Positions 43,698 through 53,895 of a stretch of 64,000 bases of DNA are shown here, one piece after another. Source of the DNA: Halichondria panicea. Its lineage: Eukaryota; Porifera; Demospongiae; Suberitida; Halichondriidae. The notes below the pieces were generated by a model. That model was not told the origin of the DNA, made no database searches, and saw only the letters and a program-made list of their open reading frames with translations. Within the stretch, counting starts at the first letter, position 1. Every line of letters starts with the position of its first letter. The position numbers and the translations under genes were made by a program. The DNA is taken from contig NC_087384.1 in the NCBI RefSeq assembly GCF_963675165.1, positions 5,945,182 to 6,009,181 of the forward strand, given 5' to 3'.

Positions 43698-46613
43698 TCA
43701 TAAAGTGATGCAACCAGAACAAAACCAATTACCTACTGGTTCTTTGCGAATTTTGGCACAGCGATAGTGATACCACTCACTACATTTGTCACACATGACC
43801 ATATCCTCAAAAGAGTCCGGTCTCTTGCACATGCAGTATATTGTAATGGCAATGGTTTGTGGTGTTGGTCTTTTTGGCATCGCTTTCTTTGTGCGAGGGA
43901 ACCGTGAGAGTTTGCCCTTCTCAAAGCACTTAATGAGATGTGCTCTCATTTTGGCCTCATCAAACACTAGAGAATCCACATTATCGTTCATAGCAGCGTG
44001 ATATGCAGCAGCAATGCTAAATAGTCCGCAGTTGTTAGCACCCTCTTGCTGCTGGAGAGCCACCACAGAAATCAACAGCCCATTGCATTGAATTAATGGG
44101 CTATACACTTGTGCTATCTGGAGCTCAGTACTTGGGGAAAGCGTTCCATTGAAGCAGCTGTCGTACAAATACAGTTCACCCTTAAACAGAGAAGTGGCAA
44201 TCCAGTGCTGTTGTTCTTCAACAAAGAAGATTTGCACAGCTGCATGTGTACAAGTAAAATTATCATAATTACATAAACGTTGTGTTACCTGGGCCTTGAT
44301 TATTGGAAACTGGTGGAAATGCCTTTAATTGGGCCAAGAGAGTATTATAGCAGCCTTCAAACTTAAGGAATTGCATCGATAATAACTGGTGGGCTGCGCG
44401 CATATGCTTGTCGGAGAGCATACCACCTATTGCACTCAACACGTTTAGATCTAGGGTCTTTCAGCCACATAGTTCCCTATAATTATATACACAGAAGTCT
44501 AAGAATTGTACAAGATATATACACAGCTTATACAGAATATTCTACCAAGAAAATAGACATGTTATGATAATTATATATTATTACCTGACTCTTTTGTTTA
44601 TTCCTAGGAGGTGACTTGCAAGGATCTTTTGTGTCAAGAGGACGCTTATCACGCTTATCTTGCTTTTGAGAGGGTATAGGTCAGGCTTTTGAGAGGGTAG
44701 GTCAGGTTTTTGAGAGGGTACATCAGGTTTTTGAGAGGGTACATCAGGCTTTTGAGAGGGTAGGTCAGGCTTTTGAGAGGGTAGGTCAGGCTTTTGAGAG
44801 GGTGCATCAGGCTTTTGAGAGGGTAGGTCAGGCTTTTGAGAGGGTAGGTCAGGCTTTTGAGAGGGTGCATCAGGCTTTTGAGAGGGTAGGTCAGGCTTTT
44901 GAGAGGGTGCATCAGGCTTTTGAGAGGGTAGGTCAGGATTTTAAGAGGGTACGTCAGGCATTCGTTTATTCTTAGGTGATTTGACTGGAGAAGAGTGGTT
45001 GTCTTCAGAGCCAGGAAGAGTGTTTTCTTCATCGTTGGTTTCTGTAAAATGTTTTAAGCATAATTATATAGCAAGGAACACGACAGAAGGAGGTTATTGC
45101 TAGCCACACTTTACCTGGAGAGTAGTATTCCTTTAGCAGTACCCCATTGTAACACTTTTTCAATACTTTGCCGCTCCCAGACTGCAACTCGTATCTACCC
45201 TTGTCAAGGATCTTATGGACAATATATGAACCTTTCCAGGTGCAGTCCATTTTCCCTCCCATTCGATGAGAATTGGCCATATTCTTTAGCATGACACTGC
45301 TGCCAACTGGATAACTCTACGACAAAAATGGCAAAAAAATAAGCTAAAGTTTGCTATATAAAATAATACCTTCAAAGAGTTATGCTTGTTGTCATACTGC
45401 TGCTTCTGTTTTTGCTGTGCAGCATGCAGCAATGTTCTCCTTGGCATTGAGGTGACAGCGGTCACGAATTTCCATCAACCTTCGGAGAATTCCATCCATG
45501 TCTTCTCCGTCTTCTTCATCTTCAGTCTCCTCTCCACTCAATTGGTCAGCAGCTCCTCTATCTTCTATAGCGTCGGCACCATCTCGTTGATCCATATCAA
45601 AAGTAACAGCTTTCCACGGGTGGCGATTGAACATTAGGAAAAAGGGTGTGTACTTTGATGACGCCTACAATCAAAAAATAATATATGCATGCATGATATA
45701 ATAATTAAAATTTTACCTGTTTTGATATGCGATAGGCATAAAGAGCAGCAGAGAGATGCTGATCCCAGTCATCAGTACTAGAATCGATTACCTTCTTGAG
45801 AGTGTTCACTAGAGTCTGGTTGAAGCGTTCATCAAGGCCATTTGTTTGTGGGTGGTAAGCACTTGATACGCAGTGCTGTATGTCAGTCAACTGAAAAAGT
45901 CGGGTGTTGATTTCGTTGACAAACTCTCTTCCTTGGTCTGATTGAATCACTTTTGGCCACCCATGCCTGCAAAATGTGTCAAACAGAAATTTTGCTACAC
46001 CTTCTGCTGATTTTGATGGGAGTGGGGCAGCCTCAGGCCACTTAGAGAAATAGTCTGAGAGGGTGATAATGTACTTGTTTCCAGAGCTCGTTTCAGGTAG
46101 AGGTCCTACCAAGTCAATACCAACTCTGTACCAGACCTTTGTCACAGGGATGGGGTGTAGTTCTGCTCTGGGTTTCTGCAGTTGGTGATTCGTTCGTTGG
46201 CATTTGTCGCAGTGCTTGCAGAGCTGTATGACGTCAGCATGTAGGCCTTTCCAGTAGAAATCCTGAGCAACCTACATGCATGAAACAGATATAATTATAC
46301 TTTATGATGATAAATATACCTTTTCATAGGTCTTGTCTCTCCCAAAATGCATCCCATCCAGTCCATCGTGGCACATGTTTAGTATCCTGCTTTTCTCCTC
46401 TTGCTTCACCACAACTCTTCTCATTCTATGCATGCCAGTGCTGTCCTTCTCAGGCAGGTATAAACATTGTTGCTGCAGAGCATATCTTTGAGCTTTGTCT
46501 CTTATACTTATCTTGTCATTAGTGGAAAGCCCGTCTCTGTATTTCTTCTGGCCAGCATTGCTGGCAGCAGTCTTGTACAGCAGTATGTCCTCATACTCTT
46601 GTTGAGTAGCCAT
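43698..46613 (-). pseudogene. Ginger1 transposase gene, broken
   Basis: Apparent exons are 46613-46320, 46271-45717, about 45668-45369, 45316-45115, about 45048-44588, about 44450-44290 and 44239-43698. The order is an HHCC zinc motif (MHFGRDKTYEK to LCKHCDKCQR), then a DDE integrase core (IDLVGPLPETSSGNKYIITL, IQSDQGREFVNE, YHPQTNGLDERFNQTL), a GPY/F-like C-terminal segment (VGSSVMLKNM...TWKGSYIVHKIL), a PSQKPDL repeat linker, a C48/Ulp1 protease (EEQQHWIATSLF, YDSCF, EGANNCGLFSIA with His, Asp and Cys present) and a PHD finger (CMCKRP, MCDKCSEWYHYRC, WFCSGC). Exon 3 changes frame near 45445-45490 (NAKENIAAC to HAAQQKQKQQYD), and the first linker repeat has TAA where the others have CAA (about 44943). 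The copy therefore probably cannot make the full protein, unless unrecognised splicing rescues it. Confidence 0.88.
44660..44960 (-). repeat. 21-bp tandem repeat encoding PSQKPDL heptads
   Basis: About 13-14 units of AGGCTTTTGAGAGGGTAGGTC or its GTGCATC variant, read on the minus strand as PDLPSQK or PDAPSQK. They link the transposase and protease parts of the Ginger1 product. The distal unit carries a stop in place of Gln. Confidence 0.9.
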
Positions 46614-46904
46614 TCTGATTGCTAACAGTCTATACATTTCACATGCACGCGCACGCTTATTATACTAAAGCCTTGACAGGTTTTGACAGGGTACATATGT
46701 ACCCGGATGATATATCCTGGGGGCGGGGATTCTGTCCTAGGACGAAACCACCGGGGAGGCATTGTCCTAAGACCGCAGGCTCTGGGGGAGAAACTGTCGC
46801 CCGGAGGTTCTATCCTATGACACCGGGTGTCGGGAAACTGGCATCTGCCATCAGAGCGCTACTTATCCGGAGTTCTGTAACTCACAGTATGCACTGCTCG
46901 GTGT

Positions 46905-47690
46905 GGTGTACCAGAGATACAAAAGAAAGGGGATTGGAAACGACCGCCCACGCCCTATGTAAAAGGACTGACATCCGGTGAAGCACTCCGTGTAATTATT
47001 GCGCTCGCAAATAATTACATGGAGGACTGTCTACGGTTTTGTATCCCTGGTTTCTAGCTCTCCTATCCACTAGAGATCACTCAGAGCCTGGGAGATACTT
47101 GAGAGAAGTAAGCTTATACCACTGACAAGCTCTAAGTCAGTTGTCTTTACTCTGTTTCCAATTTTTTTGAGTTTAGCTTGAATTACTCTATGTCAACTTT
47201 TTTCTGTCCCTCCTGTAAAGTCAAAACAGCAAAGGACATTGCTTGACTTGGTTATTATGTATCTAAGTGCTACATAGAATGGCTTCATGCTATAAATAAG
47301 CTGTACTGTTCATAAACGTTTGCAGTATAGTCCTTCAAACTGCTTTAGTATACTTTTAGACACACCACGGGCCTGTCCCTCCTACGACTTCATAGTAAAG
47401 GCTATTTCTTCTTGCATAGCATTTATTTGTCTAGTAATAGTGGCTGCGTTGCTTAGTCGACTTTTTAGAGCTAAATTCTCTTTACTTTTTAGAAAAATCA
47501 ACGTTAAAAATGATAAATTTCACTGTTTCTATGTGCACATTGTAGAGCAGTCAAGACAGGTAATGAGCATGCTGACTATAAATATAATCCTTTGTAGTTT
47601 TAGCCACGCCCTATAACGCGGAATGCTTCACGCAAAAATTTCGTAAAAATTTCCTTTCCAATCCCCTTTCTTTTGTATCTCTGGGTGTAC
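46905..47690. mobile_element. 772-bp TIR element with 7-bp target duplication
   Basis: The element spans 46912-47683. Its 29-bp ends, CAGAGATACAAAAGAAAGGG followed by GATTGGAAA, are perfect inverted copies. GGTGTAC flanks both sides (46905-46911 and 47684-47690). Weaker inversion extends inward (CACGCCCTAT, GTGAAGCA, CTCCG). The interior encodes nothing recognisable. Superfamily unknown. Confidence 0.85.
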
Positions 47691-47925
47691 TTTATGCTGC
47701 CCTCGAAAGCAGTACTTATGCTGCCCTCAAAAGCAGTACTTATGCTACCCTAAAAAGTAGTACTTATGCTGCCCTCAAAAGCAGTACTTTATGCTACCTT
47801 AATTAAAAAGTAGTACTTATGCTACCTTAAAAGCAGTATACTTATGCTACCTTAAAAGTAGTACTTATGCTGCCCTCGAAAAGCAGTACTTATGCTACCC
47901 TAAAAAGTAGTACTTAACCCCTAAG
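47690..47925. repeat. 24-bp tandem repeat next to the TIR element
   Basis: About nine units of TACTTATGCTGCCCTCAAAA followed by GCAG, or the variant TACCCTAAAAAGTAG, occupy this stretch. Units mix two subtypes, with small length changes. There are no spacers of unrelated sequence, so this is a minisatellite and not a CRISPR array. It starts within a base or two of the end of the TIR element's target duplication. Confidence 0.9.
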
Positions 47926-48059
47926 CAGTTTCTGGCCAGATCGCTTTTTTTTGTAACGTTGGCACTCAGTTAATTATGATCTGCTTGCCATTGTTTCAGC
48001 TTATATAATTGAGAGTGACAAAGTTAATGTGGTATTAATATGTATAATAATAATAAGCA

Positions 48060-48495
48060 CATTTACTAAAATAGCTAGCTTCTTCAGCAGCTCTTTCTGA
48101 CTCTCTTGTAACTAACAAAAAAGCTAGCGCTTTAGTGCAAGTTAAGGCTAACTCATAAGTTGAATGGAAAGTTTGTGCGAACAGATGATGCTATGAAGTC
48201 TGAAGTCTTCAGAATCTTTCATAGCATCATCTGTTCGAGACTTCCAGACTTCATAGCATCATCTGTTCGCACAAACTTTCTTCAGTGAAGAGACTGCAAC
48301 AGCCTTCAATGTAAGTCAAACTAGCCACTAGCCATAACTCGAGAAAGAAGCTTTAGTTTGCTAATTCACGAATCTAGAAAGTGGCTAGAAGCCTATAGAA
48401 TGGAACAGACACACACATACACACACCATACTATCTAGCACACACACACACACAGTCAGCTTTACCGTATCCCTCGTGCGGCTACGGCTCAAGGC
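48060..48495. mobile_element. Dispersed repeat copy carrying an embedded 114-bp hairpin
   Basis: The flanking sequence matches the 57900-58290 repeat in order (CAGCAGCTCTTTCTGACTCT, TAGCGCTTTAGTGCA, CATAACTCGAGAA, GCCTATAGAA, CA-repeat, TACCGTATCCCTCG, AAGGCATA). At 48167-48280 sits an inverted repeat: GAAAGTTTGTGCGAACAGAT continues to GAAGTCTG and returns inverted, about 36-bp perfect arms, absent from the other copy. 55150-55280 is an inverted fragment of the same family. Confidence 0.75.
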
Positions 48496-49197
48496 ATAAT
48501 TAAAAGAAAAACATGAGACAGAAACGAACAGAAAAACATGTTAAAAAGTACAAGTGACATAAAGGACAGAACAACATGAACATGTACACATAAATCATGT
48601 TTGTGAGATTAGTCTGCATGGTGTTTTTTTTTAAAGGTGAACAGACTATCACACATGAAATGATTGCAGATGGTAGGGAGTTCCATAGCCTAAATAACAC
48701 TTACGAAAAATGATGAGTTGAAGTATAAGTGGCAAGTACACAACAATGTTTTTAGTTCTTGCAATTGAATATTTTATGCCTTCATCCCTGCAGAAAAAAA
48801 ACGTGCTGAATTATTTATAATTATAATATTTATTTTTACCTGATTTACGAAAGAGAACATTACACCTGTGGAATATAGTGTGTGACGCTTTCCAAGCTAC
48901 CCAGGAGGTACGTCACTGAGCTCGTTCATATTATAGTGATTCGGCCCATAGGACCCCTACACTCTCACATCCCAGGGAGAGCCCCCCCAGCCAGATCCAG
49001 AACGCACACCCTGCAGTCAGACCCAGAACGCACAGCACACCAGTCAGAGCCAGAACGCACACAAGTCAGAACCAGAACCAGAATCCACCACCAGAGCCAC
49101 GACAGTCTGGAAGGAAACTTTACGTGACAAGGAGAAACACCAATTACGCAATCTCAACAGAATTGCTAACTCTTAGACTGATCCGACTAAAAAAACA
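48496..49197. other. Non-coding; short CCAGAACGCACA-type repeats
   Basis: 48980-49100 contains five loose copies of CAGAGCCAGAACGCACA-like words about 25 bp apart. The ORF over it (48882-49127) is low-complexity Arg/Thr/Glu and is not supported as a gene. Confidence 0.5.
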
Positions 49198-49774
49198 TTG
49201 CTAGGGTTGGCCGGGGAAAGCACCAAAAGGCATGGGAACAAAAAATTTGACAAGAGCATAACTCAATCTGTTACAACGTCATTCACATGTACATTTTTCC
49301 CAACTATTTCGTTGGTGATTTCTGGCCAATCCTAGCGCTGGTAGGGTGATGTTCAATTCACTACAACATGCAGTATACATGCATTTTGGAGGAACCGATT
49401 ATTTATTTATTTGTGAGACATTATGATCATTGACCATGCAAGCTAATATATACATTGTCTGAATATGAGTTCTGTGATGTATTACACAATCCATTCATGC
49501 ATCACCATGCATGTGTACGTGCATGTGATGACATGGAAGTAATGATGTGGACTAGTTGATGGAAGCTGGTATATGGACCTGGAACACAGTTAATACTACA
49601 TCTCCTAATTACAATTCCTGTCTAATATAGTTAATTGTGATGCAATTTATCAACACTATATATAGCTAGCTGTACATGCATGTTCATGCATGATGTTGTA
49701 ACGGATTGAAGTGATGCTCTCGTCAAATTTCTAGTTCCCATGCTTTTTGGTGCTTTCCCCGGCTAATTCTAGCA
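49198..49774. mobile_element. 577-bp TIR element
   Basis: The ends TTGCTAGGGTTGGCCGGGG and, inverted, TTGCTAGAATTAGCCGGGG begin inverted repeats of about 85 bp with scattered mismatches (both then have AAAGCACCAAAA, GCATGGGAAC, AATTTGAC, AGAGCAT, TCAATC). The interior is non-coding. It is an old non-autonomous DNA transposon. Confidence 0.8.
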
Positions 49775-50161
49775 AAATTTCACCAGCACACATTTCAATT
49801 AGGTAATGCATAAGAGGACCGCCAAGAAGCAGTATAATTATAGAAGTTCAAGAAGAGAATACAGGACTGCATGGTAATTCTTTATGTTTAATAAGTGTAG
49901 CTGTACTTTGAGTGCATGCAGTGTTGCAAGAGCATGCATGCATGGAGGCCTATATGCATGCCTATAATTTATGCCTGTGGTATATAGATCTATAATATAG
50001 CCAGGCAGTGGAGTGCATGTACATGTATAATCAGAGCAAGACCAGGCATTCTTTCTAACAAACGGCCTGCATGGTCTCGAGGCTAGTACGGAGTATAGAG
50101 ACTCTATATAGGGAAATCATTGCAGTGGAAATTTTATAGCGCGCGGGTGGTGTTTTTCGGA

Positions 50162-50650
50162 GATCTAGGTTCCACCGAGAGTGCATAAGAAGAGAAGAGT
50201 GTCGAACTACTGATACTTCTACACAAACACTGTGCACAAAGTAACGTGACATCCTGTCAATTGCACGTGAGCAACTCGCAATTGATGACGTCTGCGCATA
50301 ATTACGTGCAATGCACAGAATTTGTTAATAGTGAATAAAGAGTGCAAGTGAAGAGGATCAACTCGACTATTGTCTATTTAGATGATTTTTGTGAAGAGAT
50401 CGTCTCCTATCAGTGTGCAGTGAGCAGCTCCATGAGCTCTGAACGTTAAACGCGAACAACTAGCTAGATTTGTTCGATAACCACACCCCTAAAAACGTCA
50501 CGGTTAACATTTACTAGGAGATTACTAGTAAGTTTACAATACTTTTATCACGTGCGAGTCATGTTACTTTGTGCAGAGTGTTTGTGTAGAAGTATCTCAG
50601 TAGTTCGACACTTTTCCCTTCTTATGCACTCTAGGTTCCACTGTAGTTTC
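50162..50650. mobile_element. Inverted-repeat element downstream of the GTPase cluster
   Basis: About 100-bp arms (50162-50262 and 50550-50650) are imperfect inverted copies with shared words CTAGGTTCCAC, AGTGCATAAGAAG, GTGTCGAACTACTGA, CTTCTACACAAACAC and GCACAAAGTAAC. The interior of about 290 bp has no ORF of note. Confidence 0.75.
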
Positions 50651-50770
50651 GTAAAGTTCACAACCATGCACAAACACAAAAGAAGTCAAAACCACCACTC
50701 ATACCCAACCTATAACATTTCAGTGCTCATAATAATCACAAAAATTAACAATAGTTCGTAACCATTTGTA

Positions 50771-51697
50771 CTAAAGTTCAGTTTCTGGAGCTACTACTGT
50801 TCTGTACTTGTGTTCTCCACATGTACACCTAGCTATTTGTGTTCCAGTCAACCGACTAAAATTAAATTTTTCCAATGCATGTGATTTTCTTCCAAAGTAC
50901 ACACCTATAGCAATGCAGACTGGAAGAGTGATCACTATCAATGGGGCAACTACTAATCCAGTGCATCCAAACCCAAATCCAATCAAACCGCCAATTACAG
51001 CCGCCCCTGTTTTGTCTTTTTTAACAATCTTCTTAGGTTTATTTAGCTTTTCAACACACAAAGACTTGAAGGCTACTACCCAATTTGGTATATCTAACAG
51101 TTGAAGATTATCGTAGTAACCAACTGGAATAAACAATATCTTTTCGGCACTTCGTCGCTTCACACCTATACTTGAAATCAAACATTTTCTGACACATGAC
51201 TCCCACTGTTGAACTTCGTTCTTAAATGCTTCCTGCTTTTGTTCAAATGTGAATCTTTTCCATTGAGGTCGTTGAATCTCCAAGTTATTAGCAAACGTTA
51301 AAGCAATGATAGCGTTCTCCCAAATGGTTTTCCCCAATTTGCTTGTCAATAATTCCATAGCTACAACTCCAGGGCTTTCTTCGGTAAAGCGGGTGTCTGT
51401 ACACTTCAAACAAAATATAACTAAGTCTTGGCAAGAAATCTTTTCTTGTATTTCCATCAAATGATGCTCTTTGTTGTTTGAGCCACTAAGAAGACCAGGA
51501 GTATCCCAAATCATACAGTTAGTACCATTTAAATTGCAGGTCTTGGGGACTATTTCAGTCGTGTTTACGCTGGATATGTCGCATCCCTCCTGCAATCGCT
51601 CATTAATGAGTGTATTGATCAAGGCAGATTTCCCACTTCCAGTAACACCGGCCACCAAAATATTGCACAATGAACGATCTTCAAGCTCAAACTCCAT
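50771..51697 (-). CDS. AIG1/GIMAP-like GTPase, intronless (gene A)
   Basis: A single-exon 308-residue protein. P-loop GVTGSGKS is at 17-24, G3 DTPG at 65-68, then DLVIFCLKCTDTRF and G4-like ALTFANN, where classic Ras proteins have NKxD. This order fits the AIG1/GIMAP/Toc34 branch of septin-like GTPases. The C-terminus (about 230-270) is a Gly-rich hydrophobic hairpin (AAVIGGLIGFGFGCTGLVV, then VITLPVCIAIGVYFG), so it is probably membrane-bound. AIG1 GTPases often scaffold on organelle membranes, and in several animals they are linked with immunity; no specific role can be given here. It starts 253 bp from, and points away from, gene B at 51951. The start ATG lies 16 codons before the P-loop, as usual for compact members. 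Confidence 0.88.
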   Translation of the reverse strand: MEFELEDRSLCNILVAGVTGSGKSALINTLINERLQEGCDISSVNTTEIVPKTCNLNGTNCMIWDTPGLLSGSNNKEHHLMEIQEKISCQDLVIFCLKCTDTRFTEESPGVVAMELLTSKLGKTIWENAIIALTFANNLEIQRPQWKRFTFEQKQEAFKNEVQQWESCVRKCLISSIGVKRRSAEKILFIPVGYYDNLQLLDIPNWVVAFKSLCVEKLNKPKKIVKKDKTGAAVIGGLIGFGFGCTGLVVAPLIVITLPVCIAIGVYFGRKSHALEKFNFSRLTGTQIARCTCGEHKYRTVVAPETEL

Positions 51698-51950
51698 TAT
51701 GATTTAACAATCAGTACAGTCAATATGGTACAGTAGATCAATCTAAGGTTCCATTACATGCATGATTAATTACTCAAAGTGGAACACAATTAGAAATGGC
51801 TCTATATATAGAGTCTATAATAATTGTTATTAGGTCATTTCTAATTTTTGTATTTAAAGAATGTATTACATCACATGATTCTTTAGATCTTTGTAATGAT
51901 TAGATAGATAGTCAACTCAACTCAATTCCAAAAACAGATCTACGACTGAA
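51698..51950. promoter_or_regulatory. Divergent intergenic region of GTPase pair A/B
   Basis: 253 bp between start codons. Its B-proximal part (TGTAATGATTA, TAGTCAACT, ATTCCAAAA, AGATCTA, ACGACTGAA) recurs just before gene B' at 53820-53895, so the promoter was duplicated with the genes. Confidence 0.6.
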
Positions 51951-53105
51951 ATGGCAGAAGGACAAGGACCCTCCCCACCATTAGATGGGAATAATGTAGA
52001 TCTAAGTGATAGTTGCCGGGTAATGCCAAATGACTTGGACGACTCGATAATAGAACAGGGTGAAATTCAGCAATTACTAACTGCAGATAAAGTTCCACCT
52101 GAATTAAAAGAAATTGACCCATCAAATATCAAACATTTGTATGACAACTGCCGAGACATTCATATTGTCATGACTGGAGTAACAGGATCAGGGAAATCAG
52201 CGATTGCAAATGCACTTCTTGGAAATTCGAAGGAGACCTCGGATATGTTTGCGGAGGGAAGTTATCTTGATCCCTGTACACAAGAGGTTGCTGGCAAGAA
52301 ATCAAGACGGAATCACAAGATAAAGCTGACTGTGTGGGATTCACCAGGACTCAAAGATGGCACTAGTAAGAAACATCAGAAACAATATCTAAAAGAGGTA
52401 GCTGGTGTTATGAGCGTGTACGGGTACGATTTAAGCATTCACTGCATCAAAGCAGATACTCGATTTGTTGATGGTGAAGACAACGGGTCTGTACAAGCAA
52501 TGAAAATATTGACAAAGAAATACGGTAGCAAGTTCTGGGAAAAGACAGTAATTGTTCTCACTTTTGCGGATGTCATCGAATCGTTTAACCCAGAATGGAA
52601 AAGGCTTGGAGAAGAAGAAAAGATCGTTGAGTTTCACAAACAAGTTTTGAAATACGACCATCAAATCAGAAAAAATTTGGAGGAATGTGCAAAAGTTAAA
52701 AAAGAGATTGTGAATCAAATCCGAATAATTCCTGCTGGTCACTATTCAGAACCAAAGCTTCTCGATCGAAGCTACTGGCTCTCTACCCTTTGGTTTCAAT
52801 GTCTTGATACCATCCCAACTTTAGACGCTAAAGCTTCTCTCGTGCGTTATCATCAAGATAGACTTGTTGAAGAAGATCCTTTCCAGAACCCTGAAAATTG
52901 CAACATTACATTAGATGTTTCTTTTGTTCCTCGAGATTTTCTACGGTTTAAACGAAAGTGGGCAATAATTGGAGCAGGATTCGGTGCATTTGGAGTGTTT
53001 TTGGCATTAATAACCATACCTTTAGGCTACTGGGGAGGTGGTAAATGGGGTCAAAAGAAATACATCATTAAAAACTGCCGCATCCAAAGACAGTTACCGT
53101 GTTAA
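51951..53105 (+). CDS. AIG1-like GTPase, intronless (gene B)
   Basis: A single exon, 384 residues. An acidic N-terminus of about 70 residues precedes P-loop GVTGSGKS (76-83), G3 DSPG (130-133), LSIHCIKADTRF and G4-like VLTFADVIES. Three basic clusters (GKKSRRNHKIK, VKKEIVNQ, RFKRKW) may bind nucleic acid or acidic lipids; that is speculation. A hydrophobic C-terminal segment (IIGAGFGAFGVFLALITIPL) followed by basic residues looks like a tail anchor. It differs clearly from gene A, so the two paralogues are old, while B and B' are a recent pair. The absence of introns among intron-rich neighbours suggests retro-origin or an intronless ancestral family. Confidence 0.88.
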   Translation: MAEGQGPSPPLDGNNVDLSDSCRVMPNDLDDSIIEQGEIQQLLTADKVPPELKEIDPSNIKHLYDNCRDIHIVMTGVTGSGKSAIANALLGNSKETSDMFAEGSYLDPCTQEVAGKKSRRNHKIKLTVWDSPGLKDGTSKKHQKQYLKEVAGVMSVYGYDLSIHCIKADTRFVDGEDNGSVQAMKILTKKYGSKFWEKTVIVLTFADVIESFNPEWKRLGEEEKIVEFHKQVLKYDHQIRKNLEECAKVKKEIVNQIRIIPAGHYSEPKLLDRSYWLSTLWFQCLDTIPTLDAKASLVRYHQDRLVEEDPFQNPENCNITLDVSFVPRDFLRFKRKWAIIGAGFGAFGVFLALITIPLGYWGGGKWGQKKYIIKNCRIQRQLPC

Positions 53106-53254
53106 ACACTCGCCCACGTGCAATCGTTTTCTTAGTAATGGAATATTATGGTATATAATAACATACATTGTATTATTATAATTTATATTTGATATGTAAT
53201 TTTAGTGTATAATTATTATGTATACTTATTATTTTATGTCCTATAGAACTACTA

Positions 53255-53745
53255 TTTCTACTTGAAATCAAACATTTTCTGACACATGACTCGCGATTCC
53301 ACTGTTGAACTTCGTTCTTAAATGCTTCGATCCTCAAATGTCAATCTTTTCCATTGAGGTCGTTGAAGCTCTAAATTATTAGAGCAATGATAGCGTTCTC
53401 ACAAAACATTGCCCCCATGCCCAATTTGCTTGTCAATAATTTCATAGCTACAACTCCAGGATTTTCTTTGGTAAAGCGGGTGTCTGTACACTTCAAATAA
53501 AATATGACTAGTCTTGGCAAGAAATCTTTTCTTGTATTTCCATCAAATGACGCTCTTTGTTGTTTGAGCCACTAAGAAGACCAGGAGTATCCCAAATCAT
53601 ACAGTTAGTACCATTTAAATTGCAGGTCTTGGGGACTATTTCGGTCGTGTTTACGCTGAATATGTCGCATCCCTCCTGCAATCCAATATCGCTCTTTAAT
53701 GAGTCCATTGATCAAGGCAGATTTTCCGCTTCCATATAGATCTAG
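53255..53745 (-). pseudogene. Decayed duplicate of GTPase gene A (A')
   Basis: This repeats parts of gene A at high identity: the VNTTEIVPKTCNLNGTNCMI segment and DTPGLLSGSNNK (53520-53670), then matches to the middle of the gene down to 53260. It has small deletions and frameshifts (around 53310-53340, 53380 and 53510) and a damaged start: the P-loop region is replaced by a short MDSLKSDIG-like start. The C-terminal membrane part is missing. Its position relative to B' copies that of A relative to B, so it comes from tandem duplication of the pair. Confidence 0.9.
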
Positions 53746-53895
53746 AGTTCATTTACCCTAGGTAATTTTTAATCTTATTATTGTGGAATGTAGCATCACA
53801 TGATTCTTAGATCTTTGTAATGATTATTAAAAGACCTAGATACTCCTACACCAATAGTCAACTTGATTCCAAAAGTAGATCTATATACGACTGAA

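Larger units (their letters stand above)
43371..46826 (-). mobile_element. Ginger1 DNA transposon, about 3.45 kb, with CCGG target duplication
   Basis: The element is 43375-46822, bounded by CCGG on both sides (43371-43374 and 46823-46826). Its termini are TGTCACAGGA on the left and, inverted, TGTCATAGGA on the right. Imperfect inverted repeats extend about 130 bp, rich in TCCTAGGAC and CCCCC words. The minus-strand gene encodes an integrase-like transposase, a Ulp1-type protease and a PHD finger. CCGG-specific duplication, long TIRs and a Gypsy-like integrase followed by a Ulp1 domain define Ginger1. There is no reverse transcriptase, protease-gag or LTR, which rules out a Gypsy retroelement. 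Confidence 0.92.

Noticed and set aside
43371-46826. Gypsy/Ty3 LTR retrotransposon
   Set aside because: The integrase is Gypsy-like, but there is no reverse transcriptase, gag or LTR, and the TIRs with CCGG duplication fit Ginger1.
47690-47925. CRISPR-like array (also considered at 18140-18335 and 44660-44960)
   Set aside because: Units are directly adjacent with no unique spacers, and the host is an animal. These are minisatellites.
48882-49127. 81-codon Arg/Thr/Pro-rich ORF
   Set aside because: It is encoded by short tandem CAGAACGCACA-type repeats.
52431-52742. Minus-strand ORF repeated at 54319-54630
   Set aside because: It is an antisense shadow inside GTPase genes B and B'. It recurs only because the genes are duplicates.
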